From: Coptis chinensis
Lineage: Eukaryota; Streptophyta; Magnoliopsida; Ranunculales; Ranunculaceae
NCBI GenBank assembly: GCA_015680905.1
Contig: CM027378.1
Location: 71,019,501 to 71,083,500 of the forward strand
DNA: 64,000 bases
Direction: 5' to 3'
A program made the position numbers and the translations under genes. This document shows positions 1 through 10,134 of the stretch, one piece after another. Under the pieces are notes generated by a model. That model made no database searches and was not told the DNA's origin. It saw only the letters and a list, made by a program, of their open reading frames with translations. Numbering within the stretch: the stretch's first letter is position 1; each line of letters opens with the position of its first letter.

Positions 1-1385
1 TTTCGATTATTTCTCTTTCTACTTTGCCCTTTCTTTTGTTTCTCTTCCCAATTTCCTATTTTGTGCAGTAGATTCGAGGACCAACGAAATCAATACGAAG
101 AAAATAAAGAAGGAGAAGAAGATTCAAATTTGTTAATTTCTTCATGATTTCAAACTTTTAGATATGTGAATCTCCCTATTATTTTAGATTTGTGAAGAAG
201 AAAAAGTTTGGTGCTTGAATTTGGATCTTCGTTTGAATTTGTCTTTAATCTTCGTTTTCAAGAAAAAGTGAAAGAACAATGCAATTTAAATTTGTTCTTC
301 TTTGATCTTTGAATCTACAACCGCACATTTATGTTTCCACACTAAAAACGAATCTTATGTTTACATTGTATTTAAGTAATTGAAGTTGTAGATTGATATT
401 TTATGAGTTTGGTTAGATCAAAGTTAGAATTGTTTTTAGTGGGGTTTTGTTTTTTCATATGTTAGTTAGTTGGGTTTCATTTATTTGATTGATTTATATG
501 TGGATGTTGTTGTTTTCATTGATTTAGCTTGGTTTTGAGATTTGTGTGTTTGTTTTGTTTGAAATTATTATTTAGTTTTAGGTCCTCCCAATAATAAGGG
601 CATTTGCGTTGGATCTTATTTTTTTTCGTTTATTAGTTTTAGGTCCCTTCTACCGTTTTGACCCCGTTTAGTGTCATTGACCATATTTGACCATCTGTTC
701 TTGTGTGTACGGTGTCACAAACTTTCAAAATGCCCTAACTACCACTCAGGCTTTGTGCATACTGTCTAAGTGTCCACACAAAAAACTCAAAATCTTGATT
801 CCGATCAATTTACCTGGGCACGTATTGTAATCCTAGCTCCCCAATCCAATGGCTGTTAAAATTCCAAAGAAAAAAACATAAAATTAAATTAGAACAATTT
901 CATAATTGAGTCGACTCAACTCGTCATCTTCTCCAATTGAAAGAATTCAAGGACCCATGAACAACACCATTAGTGTGGGGTGATCTAAACACCTATAATC
1001 GATGATTAAATCCCCGAAATCACATTTATATCTAATTCCACAACTCTAAATAATCACATCTCGGCTCTAAATCAACATAATCCGGCAAAAAGAAAAAAGT
1101 CGTTTTGAAGAATGAACGGATTGTTGAAAGTGGTAACCATTTTGAATTGATAAGAATGGAGTGTATGCTACTCTAGTGAGTCTACAGGTATCATTAAATA
1201 ACAATGACCCCATCCAGAATATATATTCTTTTTGGAAAACAAGTTTTATCACAGTATCACACCCACTAATACAAAATAAAACTTCTCCTGAGTAATAACA
1301 AAAAATGTAGAAATAGTAGCCAAAGTATGTTCCTAGTAGAGGCCTTTCCTCACTCCTTTTCCTCTACTAGTATGTTCAACTCAAT
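1..1385. other. No gene recognised
   Basis: The sequence is AT-rich with T-rich runs and no coherent reading frame. The first 300 bases look like a pyrimidine-rich leader, but nothing downstream supports a gene. I see no repeat termini. Confidence 0.4.
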
Positions 1386-1691
1386 TCATTCTTTGTGGCT
1401 TTGTGCTGCTTCCTGCGCTATGAGCCTTTCCTTTGCTCCAGCTCCCCATTTCTTGTGGTAGTCGTCGTACTTGTCATTAAAGTTGGCCTTAATTGCCTCC
1501 ACAATTTTGCTGAATTCCATCTTATATATCTTCATTTTTCACCGATGTTAAGCACATAACTGATGCTGCTTTCTTGTGGACAATCGATCCAAGACAAGCC
1601 TTCCCTTCACAATTGCATGTATAAGGAATCTCCATTTTGCAGGCAACCAAACAACTAGCTCAATCGGGCCCACATCATGAGCAATAACAAC
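1386..1691 (-). pseudogene. RPL7A: 60S ribosomal protein L7a (eL8) pseudogene, C-terminal part
   Basis: Read on the minus strand, the segment spells successive pieces of the C-terminal part of ribosomal protein L7a, a component of the large cytosolic ribosomal subunit: [35 protein letters not shown], then [20 protein letters not shown] and a lysine- and alanine-rich tail ending in TGA. Four residues expected after LPA are missing, and the frame shifts at least twice, so it cannot code. No introns interrupt this part, which would fit a retroprocessed copy. The N-terminal half is absent: the match stops exactly where an hAT-type MITE begins at 1692, so that insertion or a later deletion removed it. 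The family call is firm; the processed origin is inferred. Confidence 0.85.
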
Positions 1692-1835
1692 CAGCGTTTA
1701 GAAAACCGGAACGGACCGGTGGTTGAACCGGGGTCCGACCGAACGGGTAAATTTTCGGTTCAGTTAAAACTTGAGTTTTTGGTTGGACCCTCGGTCTAAG
1801 CTTAAACCGTGGTTGAACACTAAACCGGATCACCC

Positions 1836-1839
<4 letters not shown>
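1692..1839 (-). mobile_element. hAT-type MITE, left part (split by Pack-MULE)
   Basis: It begins CAGCGTTTAGAAAACC and is closely similar to the reverse complement of the right part of the intact 484-bp MITE at 33540-34023, including the CGGTCTAAGCTTAAACCGTG stretch. The match runs to the AT-rich point where the Pack-MULE is inserted. The continuation of the same MITE resumes at 7752. Confidence 0.8.

Positions 1840-1898
<59 letters not shown>
1840..1898. repeat. (TA)n microsatellite at the left edge of the Pack-MULE
   Basis: About 59 bases of uninterrupted TA. A matching (TA)n run lies at the other end of the element (7715-7751). A 9-bp target duplication made only of TA would be invisible inside it. 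Confidence 0.9.
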
Positions 1899-1900
<2 letters not shown>

Positions 1901-3258
1901 GTGGGGATACAGCCACAGGTACTGTAGCCACATTGTGGACACAGCCGATCCAGACCACCGATCTCTTACCAATCCAACGGATATGAGATAGTCTTTGATA
2001 GCCAAATTCGAAATACATGAAATTTTGGGAAATAAAATTTTTTGAAACATAAAAACGAAATAAACAAAAAATCGATTGAACCTTCTTCTCCAAAATTAGA
2101 TCGAGCAAAATTTTCTCTGAAACACTTTCTCTCCAAAATTCACGAGTGGGTTCTCTCTTTCGACTGTGTGCTTCTTTGAGGTAATTTCTCTCCTCCTTTG
2201 TAAGATCTTTTTGTCAGACATTTTCTTGATTTCTTCTTTTTGTTAATAATGGTGGGATAAAGAAAAATCAAGAAAATAAGTCTATGATAGAGGTTACAAA
2301 AATGGAGGCCGAACCACTCGTGTAGCCCTCGTGGGTGGAAACCACACTGCTTCCAGATTTGGTACCCGCTAAAAATTCACTAATCTGCTTTGATTATTTC
2401 TCTTCTTCTTCTTGATTTTTACTAAATCAAAGATCGATGATGGTACTTCTCTATTAACGTATTGTTACTAAATCAAAGATTGCAGTGAAGTTTTTGGAAC
2501 TTGGGCTAGTGTTGTTTTTAGTTATTATGGTGAGAAAAAGTTTACTGATATATGATTTGGAGTTGGAAATTTGAGGATGGTGTCTGTTATTTTACTAGTT
2601 TAGAGCTTCTTTTTTTGAGTTTCTGAGCTACTTGTTTGTTTCTTTGTATTTGAAATAGGGTCTATAAGTCAGATTATTGTGGAGCCTTTTGTATTGGATT
2701 GTTTTTGTTTTTGGTATTAAGGTGAGAAATTTTGAAATGAGTGTCTGTAAATTCTTTAGTTGAGTTTATGAGCTTCTTATTCATTTTCAAAAGAGAGTTT
2801 CTTTGGTTTGTGTTTGACAGAGAATCGGTTAAGTTGAAGCTTATCGCAGATGATCATTGCTGTTTTAAATATTCAAGTGAGAAAATTTGAAATTTCGCTT
2901 AATTTCCCACTGTTCTGGTTTGATATGTTTGTGTTTATATTTTTTTGGTGATTGTTAGAAATGTTCATATGGAAATATTGACTGATTCTTAGGATTGTTC
3001 TTTTCACTTCTTCAAGGTTTTACTTCAAAAAGTTAGCCCCCAAACTACTGAAACAGAAATATGTTTCTAATTTATCTATCTTGGAATAGTAAATGTGCAT
3101 TTCTATTTTGCTTTTAATTAGATAATAATAACCCATATCTGATAGGAGTAGATGAGTTGTTGAAGTAGTCGCTGAATCTCGAAAGCAAAGATACTTATGG
3201 TATAGCAAACCATCGCTTTGTGATATATGTCCACAATATTTGGATAGATCAGATTATA

Positions 3259-3390
3259 GACTGATAATTTGGATATTTTGAACCATCCTGGTGGGGAACG
3301 TTTAGATGATTGCAGGTTATCGATTTTAGAGAAAGTTTCTGGTCTTGATGGTATAAAAGCTGCCGACATTACAGCTAGAGCAGAGTTATG
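3259..3390 (+). other. Unrecognised open segment inside the Pack-MULE
   Basis: A short plus-strand frame reads like real protein (NLDILNHPGGERLDD, then [20 protein letters not shown]) and ends in TGA. I cannot place it in a family. Given the neighbouring captures it may be another host exon, but chance or non-coding origin is not excluded. Confidence 0.3.
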
Positions 3391-3458
3391 ACGATGGTTT
3401 TTAGTCTCGTTCTTTTCCTTTTCTCACTAACCCCTGAATCTTGTTTCTGTTGTATCAG

Positions 3459-3652
3459 GACTGAGAAAGATATTACTCCCATTTGTGGGCTCCCTCATTA
3501 TGGTGTGGTGAAGGAAGACTATCTGCTGATCAAGGCATGTTGTGTTAGGCCCAAAAAGAGGCTCTCCGTCAATCCCAAATTGAAACAAGGCTCTCCGTCA
3601 ATCCCAATTGAAGCAAACATCTCGTCTTGCCTTTGAGGTTGTGGCTTCTTAG
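3459..3652 (+). pseudogene. RPL3: Captured ribosomal protein L3 (uL3) exon fragment
   Basis: Directly after a splice acceptor (TTGTATCAG) the plus strand reads [20 protein letters not shown], then [14 protein letters not shown], the conserved C-terminal region of ribosomal protein L3. A 29-base stretch containing GGCTCTCCGTCAATCCCAA is then repeated, which throws the frame off. In a different frame the expected continuation, [11 protein letters not shown], is still readable up to a TAG. The rest of RPL3 is missing. This is a captured fragment with its intron border kept, followed by a small tandem duplication that broke it. A short fused product could only come from the element's own transcription. 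Confidence 0.85.
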
Positions 3653-4179
3653 TTAATGAGCATTTTGGTTTTCTCTAGCTATATTATTATAGAATTAGAA
3701 TCAATTGTAATGCTTGTATAAGGTAAATGTACATTTGAGTTCAGTATAAGGTAAATGTACATTGGAGTTCTGATGTAATTTAAAGTGCTTGTTAAGAAAA
3801 TGCAATCTCAGTTGTCGCATCAATAAGGCACTCAATAAGTTGAGAAAGGAAAAATAAAATGAGTATTAAGCAGGTATGTAGTCAGGCACTGTATGTGAAG
3901 GCCAACAACTTAAGCGTTTGGAGTAAATGTTTGTACTCTTGTTTGTGTGAAAATTAAAATGGGATACAGCTTAATTTGTTCATATTAGAGGTTGGGAGGT
4001 CTTTCCCATTCATGCTTTGGACTTGGGAATAGATGGCATTCTCGGAATTCTCAATCACATAACGAAATTTATTTCGACAAAGTTAAAATGAACAAAATTT
4101 CTGACAGAACTTCACATAACAAAATGAACTTCCATTTTCCTCACAAAACTAAATAGAACAGCCTATGAATCCTGCTCTC

Positions 4180-4735
4180 AACCAAAGTCAACCAAAGTCA
4201 GAGAATAAAAGCTAAATATAAGCTGTCAGAGAACTAAGCACAGAATCAAACCGAACAATTTTAGGCTACAATATCAAAGAACTAAGCTACCACTTTCCAA
4301 CCAACCACTAAAACCGAACTAAGCTACAATATAAAAGTTGTCAGAGAACTAGCAAATTTGACGGCATTTACCATTTTATTGAGAGTACAGGGAATGCATA
4401 TTATTTATTTTGTTCTTGGTAGACACTGCGATTATTAGTATTTAGCTTAATTATTAGTATTTAGCTACAATATAAAAGCTGCGATTATTAGTATTTAGCT
4501 TAAATAAAAGCTAATTAAGCTAAATAAAAGCTAAATAAAAGCTGTCACAGTTCCTACAACTTAAATAGTTTTGCTGTCATAAACATAAAGATAAACAAGT
4601 TTCTACAAGCTGTCAGACTTCCTACAAGCTGTCAGAGAACAAGTTTTGGTTCGAAACATTGGTCCGAAACATAAACAGTTCCTACAAGCTGTCAGAGTTC
4701 CTACAAGCTGTCAGAGTTCCTACAAACTTAGTGGA
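4180..4735. repeat. Short tandem repeats in the Pack-MULE interior
   Basis: Several short motifs recur: CAACCAAAGT, TAAATAAAAGCT and CCTACAAGCTGTCAGAG (at least three copies near 4680-4725). They resemble replication-slippage repeats. The last set lies just beside the captured heat-shock fragment and supplies the end of its reading frame. Confidence 0.7.
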
Positions 4736-4968
4736 GTAATTGTTTCCACTCCCTGCTTCAAGATCGGCTTCTCCTTTGATAATCGGGTCCTCCTCAACAA
4801 GAACTTTGACATGTTCCTTGCCTAGTCCTGGCATATCAATCTTTAACTGCATTGCTTCATCCTCATCCTTTCTGCTCCAGTTCTTTCCCCGTGGTTGATC
4901 GGCGAGCTCACCCAACATGCCAAAAAACTCGCCTATGCTCCTAGGTGTGGAGACAGGCTCAATGACAT
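4735..4968 (-). pseudogene. Captured small heat-shock protein exon (organellar HSP20 type)
   Basis: On the minus strand, after a splice acceptor (TATATGCAG), the frame reads DVIEPVSTPRSIGE, MLGELADQPRGKNWSRKDED and AMQLKIDMPGLGKEHVKVLV. This is the start of the alpha-crystallin domain of plant HSP20 chaperones. The MPGL...EHVKVLVEE strand and the preceding region match mitochondrial/plastid members best. The remainder of the domain, including the C-terminal IXI region, is missing; after GEADLEAGSG the frame runs into local repeats. The upstream sequence in the same frame is intronic. It is a truncated captured exon, not a working chaperone. Confidence 0.8.
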
Positions 4969-6780
4969 CTGCATATAGTAAGGAAGGAGATTTATAGAGT
5001 TCAAATCTTACACAAGAAACAAATATAATAACTACCCAGAAGCATAACAACATAAGCCATAGATGTTGAGAAACAAAAACATTTGAAGTAGATAAAAACA
5101 ACCCCAACATCAGAAAATATGATACAGCCCCACCGTCCCCACATAATCAAAATCAGAAAAGAAGCATTGATGAAGTCAACCCCAAACACCCATCAGCATA
5201 GCAAGATGACAGATAGAGTTGCTACTTCAACAATGGAGAACCAGATAACTAGTCCATACAACTCTTTTTTATGAATAATTCAGATATTCACATCAATTCT
5301 AGTTCAAATAACTTCTTTTCGCGGTATATAAAATATTCAAGGCAATAGATATGAAACAACATCACTTAGACTGCACTGCAAGTCTTCGGGGATGGTTGTA
5401 TAAGAACCAAGAAAAAAAGGGGTGTTTTTTTTCCGACAGATCTGTTAAAAGATTAGTAAGTGTATAACTATTCTCATTTAAGATCCGATCGATAGAGTTT
5501 AGATTAATAATGTGATACTGAAATCAGCACTAAAGCCTAGGTGATCAAGACAATCGGCTTTCAAGAAATGTTAAGTGGTCATAGAGTCATCCGACAGTTT
5601 TTATCTTGTAGAAGCAAACTTATATCAATGAGTTCGCCACACACACACACAATCGGCAGAAAAAATCAAATTCCCCTTCAGATTGGGTTTCATGTTAAAA
5701 AAATCATTAATGAGCCATTAACCAACCAATCAGTTACAAAACGTTATCACTTAGTTAAGTTAAACGCTAAATTGTCTCACTACATATATGAATTTTCCAT
5801 GGCCTACAAACAAGCTATACTGATACAACCAAACAAGCATGTGACTGCTAAACCCGCACATGACCCTAATAGCATGTAACTTGTGTAGAATAATGCCACT
5901 TATAATGTTCATAATAATGATTATATAAGCAGCCTATGAAGCTAGATTATCAACATTTACAGTGACATCAAGGACATATCACATAGGTTTGATAGAGATT
6001 CTCACTTATTACACGCAAACTAGCAAATTCATAACAATCATATGTCCTCACAAAGCACATAACAATCATCACAAAGCACAAAGCACATAACAATCATCAT
6101 AACAATCATCATTATATGGAGGCAAAACTATAAAAGAAGGCTTGACTTTGAAAAGTGGAAGCGAAACAATGAAATGAAGATAGATTCCAAAGTTTGGGCT
6201 ATTCCTTAAGTTTTCTATTTTTGGTTAGCCTTTTTATCTCTCTACGTTTGTCTAGCTTTGATTGGGTACACAGAAAAGGCAAAGAACATTTACAACCAAT
6301 GAGAGAATGAAACGTGGATACCTCGTCAGAAGCAACTATTGGTCTTATACTTTCTCTGTGTAATTTAATTATCTTCTACTTTGCATTGTCATTTGACTCA
6401 TTTCTAGGTGGAAAGTAAGAAAGACACGGGTTGGGTAAATCCATGCCGTCGCGCTTTTTCAGTTTGTTAAAAGATTGGAAAATTCCGCTTTTGGGCTTTA
6501 TTCGAACTCTTCATCCGACTTTTCAGGAATCTTTAGACCTCACGGGTTTGCTCAATTGTTTACTAGTCTGTCTACTAACAAAAGCTAGTCGATCACAAAG
6601 ATAATGCCAGCGGTTCAAGTTGTATTAGGTCCGTTTGTTTTGAAAAGCCACGATCTGCACCGAAAGAATAACAAAGATAACCGTAACCTAATATAGAGAT
6701 CAAGATCGGACAACTTACCTAGCTTGGGCATGAAGTAGTTCCACCAATCACGGGGTTGTCTTGCTTGAACCTTGAGTCAA

Positions 6781-7426
6781 AGTCACCTGCCGCCATTCAA
6801 CTTCGTGGCTTCGTCCTTAATAATCTTCATTGCAGTAGAAAATGGACCAGGCCGGTCTTCAATTTCAGGCAATTCATCCGTGCTTGGAGCTGCAACATTA
6901 ATCTCTTCCTCTTCCTCCTCTGCATGGAAATGAGCAAACTTAGGACCACTATGTTTGGCTACATCTTGGAATCTATTCCTGTCTCCCCTTCTTCTATGTG
7001 CTTTTGACCGCACACTCAACCTTGCACGCCTTTGCGCTCGGATTCTCGCAGCTTCCTGCAACTGAATAAGACTAGTAGTCGATCCCGTGGTCGAAGTCCG
7101 AAAAATCTTTTGCTGGATTTTCTTCCACAGAAAACAAGTTCAACTCTACAGGATCTACACCGAAGTTTAGGTTCCGGCTGTTCTTCCGGTGGCAAGTTCA
7201 AATCCAAAATCCCCTTCCCTTTTTCCTCTCGACCGCTTCCTTCCTCGCCAAGCCCAAGACTAGTTTCCAAAGCATCACCATCTCCGGTTTCACCCGACAA
7301 ACTAGGCTTAGTTTCTTTATCAACCTCATCAGCATCTCTAACATTAGAAACTAACTCCTCACTTTCATTTTCTTCAACCCTCACTCTTCTTCGCGTGGAT
7401 CTCCATCCACCAATACTCAAACCCAA
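6781..7426 (-). pseudogene. Captured first exon of a probable RAD7-like protein gene
   Basis: Two overlapping minus-strand frames join into one exon. The first starts at an ATG (7426), is acidic, and carries an EAR-like ILDLNLPPEE motif. The second carries arginine-rich AARIRAQRRARLSV, then FAHFHAEEEEEE and GPFSTAMKIIKDEA. It stops at a splice donor, CAG/GTGACT (exon end 6787). I recall this order and the GPFSTAMKII motif from the N-terminus of plant RAD7-like leucine-rich-repeat proteins, but this is from memory. A frameshift lies between about 7016 and 7061. The host start codon and the first donor site were both carried along. No repeat domain follows. Confidence 0.5.
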
Positions 7427-7710
7427 CGAAACACTCTCAGAATCCTTGTAAGATTTACTAGATATGGTCGATTAGAAAGAGAAATGGTTGAGAAATTTTG
7501 GTGAATGAGAAATTGTCGATTTACTTTTCACTAACATCGATCTAATTTTGGAGGAGGAGGATCGCCAAAATATTTTTTCCGAAATTTCGCTAATTTCGTT
7601 TTGGTAGTTGAGAATTGAGATGGTCGAGATGGTCCGTTGGATTGGAGATAGATCGGTGGTGTGCATTCATCATGGGCTAATGTGGCTACAGTGAATGTGC
7701 CTCTATCCTA

Positions 7711-7714
<4 letters not shown>

Positions 7715-7751
<37 letters not shown>
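7715..7751. repeat. (TA)n microsatellite at the right edge of the Pack-MULE
   Basis: Thirty-seven bases of TA repeat, the counterpart of 1840-1898. The target duplication of the Pack-MULE is presumably inside these two tracts. Confidence 0.9.
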
Positions 7752-7754
<3 letters not shown>

Positions 7755-7817
7755 TTGAAATTGATAATGTGGGGAGTTGAACCTAGCACCTAAACAAAGA
7801 TAGTCCAAACTCCAAAC
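7752..7817 (-). mobile_element. hAT-type MITE, continuation after the Pack-MULE
   Basis: The stretch GATAATGTGGGGAGTTGAAC, then CACCTAAACAAAGATAGTCC, matches the reverse complement of the middle of the MITE at 33540-34023, directly following the part seen at 1692-1839. It is cut at 7817, where another inverted-repeat element begins. Confidence 0.8.
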
Positions 7818-8262
7818 TAGGGTTGTCAATGGGCCGGACTTGAACATTACTCACCTATGTTCAAGTCTCGTCCAAATTATGTTTACATTTAGAAGGTCCA
7901 AGTTTCGGTCTAGATCCCCTTATGGACATGATCGGATTCTTTATTATTTCTCTAAAAAAACTAAAATAGAGTGTAGTAAGACGCTAACCCAAGCCTTATA
8001 TATATGTGGCATTACAATACTAATCCATCAAGCCTCTTAACATTTTATGTATATCAGTAGTTACAAATTTAATAGTACTTATTTGAAAAACTAAAAAAAT
8101 AACCTTAATTAGTTTTCGGGTCTGGCTTTTATCAGGTCGGACGGGGATATGTCCATAATTGGCCTAATAGTCTTATCGGACAACATTTAAGTTCTAAGTC
8201 CTTATTTTATCGGTTTGGATTCAATCGGGCTTCGGGCCTGGCCCGGCCCATTGACAAGCCTC
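7817..8262. mobile_element. Inverted-repeat element, hAT-like termini
   Basis: The left end reads TAGGGTTGTCAATGGGCCGG, and the reverse complement of the right end reads GAGGCTTGTCAATGGGCCGG, giving about 18 bp of near-identical inverted termini around 446 bp of non-coding AT-rich DNA. No clear target duplication flanks it, so one border may be damaged. The GGTTGTCAATGGGCC type of end is common among plant hAT-related non-autonomous elements. Confidence 0.6.
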
Positions 8263-8458
8263 TTAAAGACAAAGGTAGAAAGATCCTACAAACTCTTCTT
8301 CTTCGTGAATGCTTATATACCCAACAAAAACAATAATTGTTTCTCATGGTATTTGGTGGAGGCTACCTCTTTCCAACTTTGTCTAGTATCTCATGGGTCA
8401 GGCATTCTCAAAGGCAGTTACCTTATTGACTAGAACAAAACCCAATTGGTTGTTATCA

Positions 8459-8666
8459 ATGTTTTGAAAACCGAACCAGTGATTGAACCGATTTTTTGTT
8501 AAAATGGTTCAACCATGGTTCGACTCGGTCAGACTGATTAATGTTTATATAGCAATTTTTTTAATAATTACAAAAATAAAATGAATAAATACATGTTTAA
8601 TTCAATATTAATTGGTAATATATATCAAAATGAATTTTTTATATAATAAACACATAGTAGGATATT
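8459..8666 (+). mobile_element. hAT-type MITE, truncated copy
   Basis: It starts AATGTTTTGAAAACCGAACC and follows the left part of the intact MITE at 33540, including TTTTTTGTTAAAATGGTTCA and the AATTCAATATTAATTGGTA stretch. It stops at CACATAGTAGGATATTG. It is in the opposite orientation to the split copy at 1692/7752, so it is a separate insertion. Confidence 0.8.
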
Positions 8667-9112
8667 GCTCCAAACCAAGCTGCTTGCTCTCATATTTTTA
8701 TCTTAAGAATACATTCCAAGCTTGCTCTCTGTAGACATATGTTATATAGCCTCTTAAAGACAAGTGTGTTAGGCTTAGAACAAGTAGCAATTCAATATGA
8801 ATAACCCAGCTCCAGATCAAGTTTATGGATTTTCTAGCAATTTCACAAACGGGGTGCGAGAGCATGTGAAGTTGGGTTGGGACCTAAGATATAAAAAACC
8901 ATGAATAGAAAGTTGAGCTTGAGTTCTAGGATTGTTGAATGAAGGTGGTAGAGTGCACAAGGTCTTTAGACAATTATTTAGTGTTATTGAAGAAGAGAAG
9001 TTGTTGAAGGTTTCTCAAAGCTATTTCTCAACCACAACAGGTGCTATAGCTGGCTTCATCTTTATCCAGCATTCTAGCTCCACTGAAGAAGTTGCATTTT
9101 GTAGTGAGAAAT

Positions 9113-9508
9113 TGTTACGTATGTGATTGATGGTATCTAATTTGAGCTAGTTAGTGTCTCCTATTTTTTAGGCATTATATCTAAGTTAATAATATTAGTG
9201 GGTTAGTTATTATGAAACTATTAATAGTGGTCAGGTAATTGTAGGTAGGGAATGGACGTAAGGTAGTGGGCAGTTCCTTGTAGTGGTTGTAAGTTACATG
9301 GTTACATGAACTTGTATTTAAGACTTGTGAGTTGATAAAGAAGGTAAGCTGATTATTGTAATTGTTTGCACAACAATGTGAATTGGAGGTGGTTCCCTCA
9401 ATAGAACCAACTGGAGTTTATGGGGTTTTCTCGAATTAATCCCATCCTATCTACCAATTTTCATTTCTTGCATTTTAATTTCCTATACAATCTAGTTTGA
9501 TTGTATCA
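9113..9508 (+). repeat. 5' LTR of the TRIM-like element
   Basis: Direct repeat of 396 bp with TG and CA borders. It contains TACTTAATA-like AT-rich stretches but no obvious TATA box beyond GTATTTAAG near 9314. Confidence 0.92.
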
Positions 9509-9586
9509 AGCATATCGGAGCCGTTTGATCTTTGGCTTGTGGTGATAGAATCTCATTGTTATCTTGTATTTATCGCGGTTCTTGTA

Positions 9587-9591
<5 letters not shown>

Positions 9592-9626
<35 letters not shown>
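9592..9626 (+). repeat. Poly(A) run inside the TRIM-like element
   Basis: About 35 consecutive A residues in the internal region. The length may vary between individuals or may be an assembly estimate. Confidence 0.95.
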
Positions 9627-9628
<2 letters not shown>

Positions 9629-9663
9629 GAAGAGGTTGTGGTACGGTAGAAATTAGAAGTACA

Positions 9664-10134
9664 TTGGCGAGTTTGAATGAAATCTTTGAATGTTATTGTA
9701 CTCAATTTAAGGTGACAATGAATGAATTTCGTAAGCAACGATGTTGGTACTTAACGGATTTCATGAATGTTTTCGATGAAAAGGTCGTGGTGATCCGTAC
9801 CAAACTTCTTAGTTCTACAACATACAATCTATGTGATTTCTTTCCAATTTTTCATGAAGATATTGCAGATTTTGTGGAGCTTGGTTCATATTCAGAATCA
9901 TCTTTCAATTATTGTTTGTTGCAGCTACAATTTGTGGGTAGGAATTTCAAATCATTTGTACCTTTCATCATCTCACATGTTGAACCGGTTCGAATGGAAT
10001 TTGATCAACAATGTAATGTGCTTGATTCAATTCCGGATTGTCGCTACTTATGGGATAGTGGAAGATCGAAGTGCAAATATTCAACCTTGAGGACAAGGTT
10101 CTTTTCAAGAGGGATGGAGTTGTTACGTACGTGA
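9664..10134 (+). CDS. Unrecognised 156-codon frame in the TRIM-like element
   Basis: The frame fills most of the 612-bp interior and ends just inside the 3' LTR. The product is cysteine- and phenylalanine-rich, with no motif I can name. Its start at 9664 is the first possible codon (TTG in context) and is uncertain. The last 30 codons overlap, in another frame, a gypsy-like pol end and the polypurine tract, so that part is probably not coding. It may be a captured host piece or chance; nothing in the sequence shows a function. Confidence 0.25.
   Translation: MASLNEIFECYCTQFKVTMNEFRKQRCWYLTDFMNVFDEKVVVIRTKLLSSTTYNLCDFFPIFHEDIADFVELGSYSESSFNYCLLQLQFVGRNFKSFVPFIISHVEPVRMEFDQQCNVLDSIPDCRYLWDSGRSKCKYSTLRTRFFSRGMELLRT

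Larger units (their letters stand above)
1899..7714. mobile_element. Pack-MULE (Mutator-like element with captured host gene fragments)
   Basis: The two ends form long imperfect terminal inverted repeats of about 200 bp. The left end starts GGGTGGGGATACAGCC; the reverse complement of the right end starts GGGTTAGGATAGAGGC. Both then share CTGTAGCCACATT, CACCGATCT, CCAATCCAACGGA and CCAAAATTAGATCGA in the same order. Both ends are flanked by (TA)n, which would hide the usual 9-bp duplication. No transposase frame is present. The interior holds fragments of three unrelated host genes: RPL3, a small heat-shock protein and a RAD7-like gene. Long inverted repeats plus captured exons and retained splice sites are the definition of a Pack-MULE. 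The element lies inside an hAT-type MITE, so it is younger than that MITE. Confidence 0.82.

Noticed and set aside
1771..2108. Reading frames running through the (TA)n tract (Tyr-Ile repeats)
   Set aside because: They only reflect the microsatellite and MITE/MULE ends.
5541..5879. Plus-strand frame of 112 codons inside the Pack-MULE
   Set aside because: Biased composition, no known similarity, AT-rich DNA; no splice or capture signal beside it.
7032..7451. Plus-strand serine-rich frame of 139 codons
   Set aside because: It is antisense to the captured exon on the minus strand, which has the better protein-like features.
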